A stretch of 6,344 nt of DNA, from positions 2,920-9,263 of the forward strand of contig JAOZOL010000081.1 of NCBI GenBank assembly GCA_029933295.1, read 5' to 3'. A program made the translations under genes and the position numbers. The notes below the pieces were generated by a model. That model saw only the letters and a list, made by a program, of their open reading frames with translations, was not told where the DNA came from and did no database searches. The DNA comes from Desulfobacterales bacterium (lineage in GTDB: Bacteria > Desulfobacterota > Desulfobacteria > Desulfobacterales > Desulfosalsimonadaceae). Every line of letters begins with the position of its first letter. Position 1 is the stretch's first letter. Below are positions 1 to 6,344 of this stretch, piece after piece.

Positions 1-421
1 TATTGCCACCCAATCCAAAATCGATGCATATTATTCCGGCGCATCAGATAAGGTTTTAATTTCACTCAATTTAATCGGAGATCCGGCAACACGCCTTGCC
101 ATTAACAGGGATGCTTCCGATCTGGCAGTCATCCACACGATTACTTCAGATTCCGGTGCCGGCGGCAGCATTTTTCCTGCCGGCGAAGTCCTTGCCTTTG
201 ATGATTCAAGCAAAACTTTTACCATCACTCCATCGGCGGGATATAAAATTTTAAGTGTTTCCGTGGACGGCGGTTCGAAAGGAATAATATCCGAATATAC
301 ATTTGATCATATTTCGACAGATCATACCATTGCCGTCATTTTTGAATCCAAAACCAAACCTGATTCAGGCGGCGGTGGAGGCGGGGGTGGGGGATGTTTT
401 GTTTCCTCTATAAGCGATTGA
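1..421 (+). CDS. C-terminal end of a probable secreted/surface protein (C25-peptidase-like end, InlB-B-like repeat, Gly9-Cys tail); 5' truncated by the window
   Basis: Only the last 139 residues are visible, read from base 2 with a TGA stop at 419-421; the start lies outside the window. Residues about 19-33 (LISLNLIGDPATRLA) resemble the closing strand of gingipain-type C25 cysteine peptidase domains, which commonly end in an LLGDPxL-like motif; the catalytic His/Cys would lie upstream, so protease activity cannot be judged. Residues about 43-116 look like one bacterial beta repeat related to the divergent InlB B-repeat, with the signature elements GAGGSIFPAGEV, KTFTITPSAGYKI, VSVDG and HTIAVIF. 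Residues 123-131 are nine glycines (bases 368-394), followed by CFVSSISD and the stop. Secreted proteins of delta-type bacteria often carry Gly-run-Cys-Phe tails, so export to the surface is likely, although no signal peptide can be seen. The following kinase gene starts 3 bases after the stop. Coding status is secure; the peptidase call is tentative. Confidence 0.75.
   Translation, partial: IATQSKIDAYYSGASDKVLISLNLIGDPATRLAINRDASDLAVIHTITSDSGAGGSIFPAGEVLAFDDSSKTFTITPSAGYKILSVSVDGGSKGIISEYTFDHISTDHTIAVIFESKTKPDSGGGGGGGGGCFVSSISD
368..394 (+). repeat. Run of nine glycine codons (G-rich tract)
   Basis: Nine consecutive GGN codons, using all synonyms except an unbroken repeat (ggc, ggt, gga, ggg mixed), form a flexible linker directly before the terminal Cys-Phe-Val of the upstream protein. 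The mixed codons suggest selection on the amino acids rather than recent slippage. At the RNA level this is a very G-rich stretch about 30 bases before the kinase start. Confidence 0.85.
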
Positions 422-427
422 TGCATG
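419..427 (+). promoter_or_regulatory. Stop-start junction (TGA-tgc-ATG), likely translational coupling
   Basis: The upstream gene stops at 419-421 and the kinase starts at 425-427, in the same frame. No purine-rich Shine-Dalgarno sits in the preceding 5-12 bases, which read TAAGCGATTGATGC. The nearest GGAGG (377-381) is within the Gly codons and too far away. Re-initiation by ribosomes ending the upstream gene is the simplest explanation. There is no room for a terminator or separate promoter in the gap, so the genes are probably co-transcribed. Confidence 0.5.
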
Positions 428-3400
428 TTTGCCCTTAAAGACTACGAAATTATACACGAAAAATCCCCCAAAGACGGAGTAAAAATTTATTCCGCAAGGC
501 ATGTCCATTCTTCCAGCCGGGTAAATATTTATTTTTTACCTGTTGCCGAACACGCCAAAGCCATTGCTGAAACGATTTATCAGGCTTACCTGCCATTACA
601 AAAACTGACATCACCCCATGTGGCCAGGGTGTATTCCATTAAAAAAATATCAGATGCAGCCACATCCGGCATCGCATTTATCGTTGAAGAAGTTGAAGGC
701 ATCCTTTTAAAAAAATATCTGATAAAGCACCACCCCATGGCGGTGGAAAAATTTATACATATTGCCATACAGCTTGTTGCGGCGGTTAATGATTTTCATA
801 AGGCCGGACTGATCCACGGTGGATTGACCCCCAAAACAATCATTATTGATCCGGAACCCGGCCACGTGTGTATCAATGACTTTGCATTCGAGTTAATTCC
901 GGTTAACGCCTTGGTATCATTAGATAATAAAGATAAAGACCCCATCAACCTGCTGGAAGAATATTTGCCATATATTTCACCAGAGCAGACAGGCCGAATG
1001 AATCGGGATGTGGATTTTCGAACAGATTTTTACTCTCTCGGCATTATATTCTATGAACTCCTGACCGGAATTCTTCCCTTTACCGGCAAACGCCCCATGG
1101 AATTAATCCACGCGCATATGGCGCGAAACCCCATCCAGCCATCCGTAATACGGGAAGAAATCGGTGGCCCCCTGTCGGAAATTATCACAAAACTTCTATC
1201 CAAGTCCCCCGAAAACCGATATCAGAGTGCTTTTGGGTTAAAATCCGACCTGCTTTTGTGTCTTGAAAAAGATACTTCCGGCAGTCGTAAGGCGCCCTTT
1301 CAACCGGCGTGCCATGATATTTCAGAACGATTTCGTTTAACGGACAGAATGTACGGCAGAGAAATTGAAATGGCCATGCTGGTGGATGAGTTTGACCGGG
1401 TAAGCAGAAATAGACTCGGTATTACAATGATCGCCGGATATTCCGGAGTCGGCAAATCACGTCTGGTGGCGGAAATTCAAAATTATATCGTCAATAAGGG
1501 TGGAGATTTTATATCCGGAAAATATGAACAATTTTCCCAGGATATCCCGTACAGCGGTCTTCTCCAGGCGTTCGGGGAGATCATTAAACAAATCCTCACC
1601 GAATCAACAGCACATATTGACAAGTGGCGGCAAAATCTGACATCAGCGCTCGGTGCAAATGCCCAGGTGATTATTGATGTGATTCCTGAAGTTGAATTGA
1701 TTATCGGAAAACAACCGCCTGTGTTGAAATTATCACCAGCAGAAGCCCAAAACCGTTTTCAGATGGTGTTTGAAAAATTTCTTCAGGTATTTGCCACCAC
1801 AGAACACCCCCTGACCCTGTTTATCGATAACATGCAATGGGCGGATCCCGCCAGTTTGCAGCTCATGGAAGCATTTTTCACCGGCACCAAAACTCAAAAT
1901 TTTTATTTTATCGGCGCATATCGCAATAATGAAATCAGTGACTCCCATCCCCTGTTTGCCTCATTGAAATCGATTAAGAATAAAGGTGTACCCCTTCAAA
2001 CCATTACATTAAAACCCATCAGCGAAACCCATTTGTGCCATCTGATTTCAGATACTCTTCAGGAAAATATTGATCATGTAAAATTGCTGGCACAGATTAT
2101 TCATAACAAAACCCGGGGCAACCCCTTTTTTATCAGACAATTTCTGGAAACATTAAATGAGGACGGATTTCTTTCATACGACTATGAAAATGGCCGATGG
2201 CAATGGGACATTGAAAAAATAACCACCCAAAGCATCACCGACAATGTGGTGGATTTTATGTCGGCCAAGGTTTTAAAACTTTCTGATAATTCTCAACAGA
2301 TACTGCAACTGGCATCCTGTATCGGCAACCCGTTTGATTTATCGCTTCTGGCCATGGTTGCTGAAAAACCACCCACTGAAATTGTTGGCGATTTAAGGGA
2401 AGCCATAGGGCTTGGCCTTGTCCGGGCAAAGAGTAATCCCCTTCGCCATATGAATAAATTGTCATACGATATTCATGAATCCTATCAGTTTGAAACGCAA
2501 TTAAATCCGGCTGAAACACAATTAAATCAAGCAGATGATATTTCTTTTGAATTCCTGCACGATAAAATCATGCAGGCGGTTTATGCGTTTATTCCTGCTG
2601 AGCAAAAAAACAAACTTCATCTTCAAATCGGAAAACTGATTTTAAAAAATACAGACCCGGCGGATCTTGGCAGTCGTATTTTTTCCATTGTCAGTCATTT
2701 TAATCATGGAAAACATCTGTTGACAAAAAAAGCCGATCAAGCACAGCTTGCCCGGCTCAATCTTGTTGCCGGGAAAAAAGCAAAGGATGCAGCCGCCCAT
2801 GCTCAGGCTCTCAATTACCTGAAAACAGGGGAAAAACTTCTGCCTAAAAATTCGTGGAATGATCATTATGAGCTGACATTTGATATAAAAAAACACCATA
2901 TGGAGTGTGCATATCTGCTGCATCATTTTGACATGGCTGAAAATCTGTTTCAGGTTTTGCTGGACCGGGTCGCATCTGATGAAGACAAGGCCATGATTTA
3001 TAACCAAAAAATGATTATGCTGGCAGGACTTGCCAAACATGAGGATGCATTGAAAATCGGCGCAACAGGGTTGCGGCTTCTGGGCGTGAAACTGCCGAAA
3101 AGGGCTGGAAAACTGGATGTATTAAACACCATTTTTGCCTTAAAGGTTAGACTATACCATAAAAATATCGATACGTTACTCGAATTGACGGAAATAACGG
3201 ATTCCCGCCTTTTATTGATTTTAAAAATGATGACAAACGTCAGCCTGTCTGCGTATTTCTGCCAGCCTTATCTGGCTTCCTATCTGGCACTTAATATTTT
3301 CAAAATGACCCTTAAACACGGAAATTCAGATGTTTCTCCCTTTGCATATGTTATTTACGGCTCCGCCCTGTGCGCCATATTCAAGGATTATGAAACCGGC

Positions 3401-5710
3401 CATAAATTCGGAAATCTGGCCCTAAGGGCAAATGACAGATTCGGCGGTCCCGGAATGACGGCCAAGGTATTGTTATATTATGGAAATGCCATTAATATAT
3501 GGCACAACCATATGCGCCGGGGCATCGATTCAACTCATACCGGAATAAAATCCGCCCTTGAAACCGGTGATTTTAATTATGCCATATATCATATTCAAAT
3601 GCTCCTTGTATTCATGTTAGCCGCAGGGAAACCGCTGGATGAAATTGCCGAGGAATGCGATCGATATTATGAATTTGTGGAACAGTCCCAGGATATCGGC
3701 GCATTGAACTATCTGATATCCGTCAGGCAATTTATTAAATGCCTCATAGGGATGACATATGACCAATTCAGCTTAGATGATGACCATTTCGATGAAATTC
3801 AACATATTGAAAATATGGAAAAAGATGATATCAAAATCATCTTGTGCCGGCATTATCTCATTAAAATGCGCCTCCTTTATATTATGGGCGATTTTGACGG
3901 TGCGTTGATTGCTGCAAATAAATGCGCTGCTTTAAAGCATTACCATATGGGGACCATTATCATCCCTGAATATTATTTTTACCATTGTCTGGTGTTAGCT
4001 GCGATTTATCCTTCAGTCTCAAAACCAAGACAAATTTTTTACCGCAAACGGATCAAAACCTTTTGCCGCCGTTTAAATCAACTGGCGTCACAATGCCCTG
4101 AAAATTTTGAAGATAAATATTTACTGACTGAAGCTGAATACGCAAGAATCACCGGCCATGACCAACGGGCGCTCACGTTTTACCATCGGGCCATTAAGTG
4201 TGCCAAAGCCGGCGGCTTTACGCAAAACAACGCCATTGCCAATGAAGCAGCCGCAAAGTTTTATATTTCCAAAGGGTTTGATGATATCGCAAAACCATTC
4301 ATGACCCGTGCCCGGCAAAGTTATCAACACTGGGGCGCTGCAACCAAAGTCGATCTGCTCGAAAAACACTTTTCAACCTTTCTGACGGCCGATGCAAACT
4401 TAAAGTCTCTGCCTGGCAAACAGCATCTGGACTATAACACCATTGTCAATGCATTGCAGATGATCTCAACTGAAATCATTTTAGAAGATCTGCTGAAAAA
4501 CCTGATGAAAATCGTGCTGGAAAATGCTGGTGCCAGAAAAGTGCAATTTTTAACAATCAAATCCAACCAGATGTTTTTAGAAGCACAGCTAAATATTGAT
4601 TATGAAGACACAATCATTTATAAATCCTTGCCGGCTGAAAACCGCATGGATCTGTTTCTTCCGGTTTTAAATTATGTCAAACGCACCAGGACGTATATGG
4701 CGTTAGATGATGCCGGCAGCGAGGGAGATTTTACCCGGCATGCTTATGTGTTGAAATATCAGCCGAAATCGGTTTTATGCCTGCCGGTGTTGCGTCATTC
4801 TCAACTGGTTGCCCTTTTATATCTTGAAAACAATATTACCCCGGCTGTCTTTACGCCGGATCGGATTAAAGTGTTGATTTTATTGGCATCCCAGGCAGCT
4901 ATTTCACTCGAAAACGCCCGGCTGTATGAAAATGTGATTAAAAATGAAAAAGAACTTCGGAAAATGTCAGCTAAACGCGAAGACGAATCTTTACGGTATC
5001 AGGCTCAATTGCGGTCGTTATCGTCTGAATTATCATTAACGGAAGAGCGGGAACGACGACGGATTGCCACAGACCTTCATGACCGGATCGGACATGCCCT
5101 GGCAAACGCTTCAATGAAACTCCGCGTGATCAAAACCACCATGGATTCTTCAAAAGCATCCACGCAGATTGATGATATTCATCTGCTCATTGATCAGTCC
5201 ATCGCCGACACCCAGACCTTGACTTTTGAATTAAGCCCCCCCATACTTTATGATCTGGGGCTTGAAGCAGCCCTTGACTGGCTGGCTGAGCAGACCCAAA
5301 AGCAGCATGACATTGAAGTTGAATTTATTGACGATTACGCTCATAAACCGATCGAAGAAAGTTTGCGCATACTTTTGTTTCAGGCCACACGGGAATTGAT
5401 GTTCAACCTTGTCAAGCATGCCCGCGCCACCTGCGCCAGTATTTCAATATCAAAAGAAGACGCCTTTGTCCGAATTGAGATCAAAGACAACGGGGTTGGA
5501 TTTGAGGCCACAAAAAAGGATACAGGAATCAAAAAAGGAGGATTCGGGCTTTTTTCCATACGGGAACGATTTAAGCATCTGGGCGGAAGTGTGGAGGTAA
5601 AATCCGATCCGGAAACCGGATCATGTGTTACTATAATCTCACCCATGACGGTAACTAAACCCTCAGAACAGGAAACCATCCATGACAATACGAATTATAC
5701 TCGCAGATGA
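425..5710 (+). CDS. HstK-type giant multidomain sensor histidine kinase (pseudokinase / AAA_16 ATPase / helical repeats / GAF / HisKA_3 / HATPase)
   Basis: This 1761-residue soluble protein has no signal peptide or membrane segment. About 7-280 is a Ser/Thr-kinase fold with the family hallmark SPEQTGRMNR (185-194) and DFYSLG (201-206). Its catalytic residues are lost: Tyr36 for the VAIK Lys, Gly133 for the HRD Asp, Thr138 for the loop Asn, DFA at 152-154. About 305-640 is an AAA_16/STAND-like ATPase: Walker A GYSGVGKS (338-345), Walker B LFIDN (465-469), QWAD (471-474), GNPFF (565-569). About 705-1330 is a helical, TPR-like region. GAF spans about 1345-1497, then a charged coiled coil to about 1545. 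The HisKA_3 H-box has His1552 in DLHDRIGH. The HATPase shows Asn1661, DNGVGF (1688-1693) and a GGFGL lid motif (1705-1709). The probable role is cytoplasmic signal integration and phosphorylation of the downstream regulator. ATG 425 fits because homology starts at once (DYEII). It lacks a good Shine-Dalgarno, so coupling to the upstream stop is likely. The signal is unknown. Confidence 0.95.
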   Translation: MFALKDYEIIHEKSPKDGVKIYSARHVHSSSRVNIYFLPVAEHAKAIAETIYQAYLPLQKLTSPHVARVYSIKKISDAATSGIAFIVEEVEGILLKKYLIKHHPMAVEKFIHIAIQLVAAVNDFHKAGLIHGGLTPKTIIIDPEPGHVCINDFAFELIPVNALVSLDNKDKDPINLLEEYLPYISPEQTGRMNRDVDFRTDFYSLGIIFYELLTGILPFTGKRPMELIHAHMARNPIQPSVIREEIGGPLSEIITKLLSKSPENRYQSAFGLKSDLLLCLEKDTSGSRKAPFQPACHDISERFRLTDRMYGREIEMAMLVDEFDRVSRNRLGITMIAGYSGVGKSRLVAEIQNYIVNKGGDFISGKYEQFSQDIPYSGLLQAFGEIIKQILTESTAHIDKWRQNLTSALGANAQVIIDVIPEVELIIGKQPPVLKLSPAEAQNRFQMVFEKFLQVFATTEHPLTLFIDNMQWADPASLQLMEAFFTGTKTQNFYFIGAYRNNEISDSHPLFASLKSIKNKGVPLQTITLKPISETHLCHLISDTLQENIDHVKLLAQIIHNKTRGNPFFIRQFLETLNEDGFLSYDYENGRWQWDIEKITTQSITDNVVDFMSAKVLKLSDNSQQILQLASCIGNPFDLSLLAMVAEKPPTEIVGDLREAIGLGLVRAKSNPLRHMNKLSYDIHESYQFETQLNPAETQLNQADDISFEFLHDKIMQAVYAFIPAEQKNKLHLQIGKLILKNTDPADLGSRIFSIVSHFNHGKHLLTKKADQAQLARLNLVAGKKAKDAAAHAQALNYLKTGEKLLPKNSWNDHYELTFDIKKHHMECAYLLHHFDMAENLFQVLLDRVASDEDKAMIYNQKMIMLAGLAKHEDALKIGATGLRLLGVKLPKRAGKLDVLNTIFALKVRLYHKNIDTLLELTEITDSRLLLILKMMTNVSLSAYFCQPYLASYLALNIFKMTLKHGNSDVSPFAYVIYGSALCAIFKDYETGHKFGNLALRANDRFGGPGMTAKVLLYYGNAINIWHNHMRRGIDSTHTGIKSALETGDFNYAIYHIQMLLVFMLAAGKPLDEIAEECDRYYEFVEQSQDIGALNYLISVRQFIKCLIGMTYDQFSLDDDHFDEIQHIENMEKDDIKIILCRHYLIKMRLLYIMGDFDGALIAANKCAALKHYHMGTIIIPEYYFYHCLVLAAIYPSVSKPRQIFYRKRIKTFCRRLNQLASQCPENFEDKYLLTEAEYARITGHDQRALTFYHRAIKCAKAGGFTQNNAIANEAAAKFYISKGFDDIAKPFMTRARQSYQHWGAATKVDLLEKHFSTFLTADANLKSLPGKQHLDYNTIVNALQMISTEIILEDLLKNLMKIVLENAGARKVQFLTIKSNQMFLEAQLNIDYEDTIIYKSLPAENRMDLFLPVLNYVKRTRTYMALDDAGSEGDFTRHAYVLKYQPKSVLCLPVLRHSQLVALLYLENNITPAVFTPDRIKVLILLASQAAISLENARLYENVIKNEKELRKMSAKREDESLRYQAQLRSLSSELSLTEERERRRIATDLHDRIGHALANASMKLRVIKTTMDSSKASTQIDDIHLLIDQSIADTQTLTFELSPPILYDLGLEAALDWLAEQTQKQHDIEVEFIDDYAHKPIEESLRILLFQATRELMFNLVKHARATCASISISKEDAFVRIEIKDNGVGFEATKKDTGIKKGGFGLFSIRERFKHLGGSVEVKSDPETGSCVTIISPMTVTKPSEQETIHDNTNYTRR
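2492..2533 (+). repeat. Imperfect 21-bp tandem duplication inside the kinase gene
   Basis: Two adjacent 21-base units (2492-2512 and 2513-2533) match at 17 of 21 positions and encode ETQLNPA and ETQLNQA (residues 690-703). They lie in a variable insert between the ATPase part and the conserved FEFLHDKIMQAVY segment, so the duplication probably only lengthened a surface loop. Confidence 0.75.
5606..5637 (+). promoter_or_regulatory. Possible internal promoter with overlapping 17-bp dyad before the regulator gene
   Basis: A perfect inverted repeat, GATCCGG (5606-5612), AAA, CCGGATC (5616-5622), is followed nine bases later by TATAAT (5632-5637), a perfect match to the sigma-70 -10 consensus, 44 bases before the regulator ATG. 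No good -35 hexamer is present at the expected 16-18 base spacing; the dyad occupies that region instead. It could be an operator or activator site for an internal promoter. It lies wholly in kinase coding sequence (residues of SDPETGS) and may be chance. Confidence 0.2.
5670..5674 (+). promoter_or_regulatory. Ribosome binding site for the response regulator gene
   Basis: AGGAA lies seven bases before the ATG at 5682, inside the 3' end of the kinase coding sequence. It supports that ATG as the start and shows that the regulator can be initiated independently while ribosomes are still finishing the kinase gene. Confidence 0.7.
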
Positions 5711-6335
5711 TCACAAGATTACCAGGGACGGTTTAAAAGCACTGCTTGAAAATCAGAAGAACATGACCGTTGTCGGTGAAGCTGAAAATGGCCGAAAAGC
5801 CGTCCGCCTGGCGATGGAACTCCAGCCGGATGTCGTTGTTATGGATATTAACATGCCGGAATTAAATGGAATAGAAGCAACAAGGCAAATTAAAGCAGAA
5901 CTTCCGGAAGCAAAGATCATTGCCCTTTCCATGTATTCGGACAAACGGTATGTGGTGGGAATGCTAAAAGCCGGCGTTTCCGGATATCTTTTAAAAAACT
6001 GCGCCTTTGACGAACTTGTTTCAGCTATTTCAGCGGTTGTGAAAAATCAGAACTACATGAGTCCGAAAATTGCTGACACGGTCATGAAAGGATATGCGAA
6101 TATTCTGGAAAGCGATGACACATCCCCCGCCTCCCAGTTAACGGCCAGGGAACGCGAGGTCTTGCAGTTAATCGCGGAAGGTTTAAAGACAAAAGACATT
6201 GCCACCCGAATCCATGTCAGCATCAAAACCGTTGAAACCCACCGTCAGCAGATGATGCGGAAATTAAACGCCAAAAGTGTTGCAGAATTAACCAAAATCG
6301 CCTTAAGGGAAGGGTTGACATCCCTGGATACATAG
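5682..6335 (+). CDS. NarL/FixJ-family response regulator (REC + LuxR-type HTH), probable cognate partner of the upstream kinase
   Basis: This 217-residue protein has the usual length for the NarL/FixJ family. The receiver domain (about 3-118) has the acidic pair Asp9-Asp10, phosphoacceptor Asp55 in VVMDINMP, switch Ser83 in ALSMYS and Lys105 in GYLLK, so all key residues are present. After a linker, a LuxR-type helix-turn-helix covers about 152-213: LTAREREVLQLIAEG, then the turn and recognition helix in SIKTVETHRQQMMRKL. It should bind DNA, probably as a dimer on an inverted repeat, once phosphorylated. The ATG at 5682 is preceded by AGGAA seven bases upstream, and its start lies 29 bases inside the kinase gene, in a different frame. 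That overlap, and the HisKA_3 class of the kinase, which normally pairs with NarL-type regulators, make a cognate pair very likely. Its target genes cannot be read from the window. Confidence 0.97.
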   Translation: MTIRIILADDHKITRDGLKALLENQKNMTVVGEAENGRKAVRLAMELQPDVVVMDINMPELNGIEATRQIKAELPEAKIIALSMYSDKRYVVGMLKAGVSGYLLKNCAFDELVSAISAVVKNQNYMSPKIADTVMKGYANILESDDTSPASQLTAREREVLQLIAEGLKTKDIATRIHVSIKTVETHRQQMMRKLNAKSVAELTKIALREGLTSLDT

Positions 6336-6344
6336 GAAGAAGGT
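6334..6344 (+). promoter_or_regulatory. Purine-rich end of window, possible ribosome binding site of a further gene
   Basis: AGGAAGAAGGT overlaps the regulator's TAG stop (6333-6335) and runs to the window edge. It has the look of a Shine-Dalgarno, which would mean the operon continues, but no start codon is in view. Confidence 0.25.

Noticed and set aside
31..228. 65-codon open frame on the - strand at the left edge.
   Set aside because: The + frame there encodes a recognisable beta repeat and leads into the Gly-Cys tail, so the reverse frame is not credible.
416..430. Possible read-through or selenocysteine at TGA 419-421, since the upstream gene and the kinase share one frame.
   Set aside because: It would join an exported C-terminus to a soluble cytoplasmic protein whose own conserved N-terminus starts right after the ATG. 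I saw no obvious selenocysteine-type hairpin. A normal stop followed by a new start is simpler.
394..438. A 14-codon open frame (ATG 394 to TAA 438) spanning the gene junction with an upstream GGAGG at 377-381.
   Set aside because: The spacing of 12 bases is long, the GGAGG is a by-product of Gly codons, and the peptide resembles nothing. Probably chance.
2642..3040. 132-codon open frame on the - strand.
   Set aside because: It lies wholly inside the helical region of the giant kinase, which is intact in the + frame, and its translation shows no recognisable motif.
4430..4915. The GAF domain as a bilin-binding phytochrome-type GAF, because of Cys1452 in SVLCLP.
   Set aside because: That Cys is in a position commonly seen in the GAF domains of this family (S-x-L-C-x-P) and the chromophore-pocket motifs are not visible. 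The ligand is unknown.
5606..5640. The dyad as an intrinsic terminator.
   Set aside because: No run of T follows the stem (the next bases are ATGTGTTAC), and it lies inside the kinase coding sequence.
5380..5688. 102-codon open frame on the - strand opposite the HATPase domain and the regulator start.
   Set aside because: The opposite strand carries the conserved N, G1 and G2 boxes, so this is a shadow. No motif and no sensible start context.

Overview
The window carries three genes on the + strand with almost no intergenic space: the 3' end of a probable secreted or surface protein, a giant cytoplasmic signalling protein of the HstK type (Ser/Thr-kinase fold + ATPase + GAF + histidine kinase), and a NarL/FixJ-type response regulator. 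No RNA genes, mobile elements, CRISPR arrays or convincing terminators were seen, and there is no gene-free stretch longer than a few bases. The organism looks like a moderately AT-leaning Gram-negative, most plausibly a Desulfobacterota member (Desulfobacterales-like). This rests on the giant multi-kinase, the style of the response regulator, and the poly-Gly-Cys-Phe tail on a repeat-bearing secreted protein. It is a judgement from family knowledge, not from a search.

Layout. Bases 1-421 encode the last 139 residues of a protein that enters from the left: a segment resembling the end of a gingipain-type (C25) peptidase domain, one InlB-B-like beta repeat, then nine glycines and a short Cys-Phe-Val ending. 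After a 3-base gap, 425-5710 encodes a 1761-residue soluble protein. In order it has a protein-kinase fold whose catalytic residues are lost, an AAA_16/STAND-like ATPase, a long helical repeat region, a GAF domain, a coiled coil, and a HisKA_3-type dimerisation/phosphoacceptor domain with a HATPase. Bases 5682-6335 encode its probable cognate regulator, overlapping the kinase gene by 29 bases. The last nine bases are purine-rich and may be the ribosome binding site of a further gene.

How they may work together. The kinase gene and regulator gene almost certainly form a two-component system: autophosphorylation at His1552 and transfer to Asp55 of the regulator, which then acts on DNA through its LuxR-type helix-turn-helix. 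The kinase-like, ATPase, helical and GAF regions would be the signal-integrating part. The tight junction with the upstream gene suggests all three are co-transcribed, so the system may respond to or control the surface protein; that link is inference. The most notable points are that the N-terminal kinase domain appears to be a pseudokinase, that the output is a NarL-type histidine kinase, and that a perfect 17-bp dyad lies just upstream of a TATAAT box before the regulator gene.
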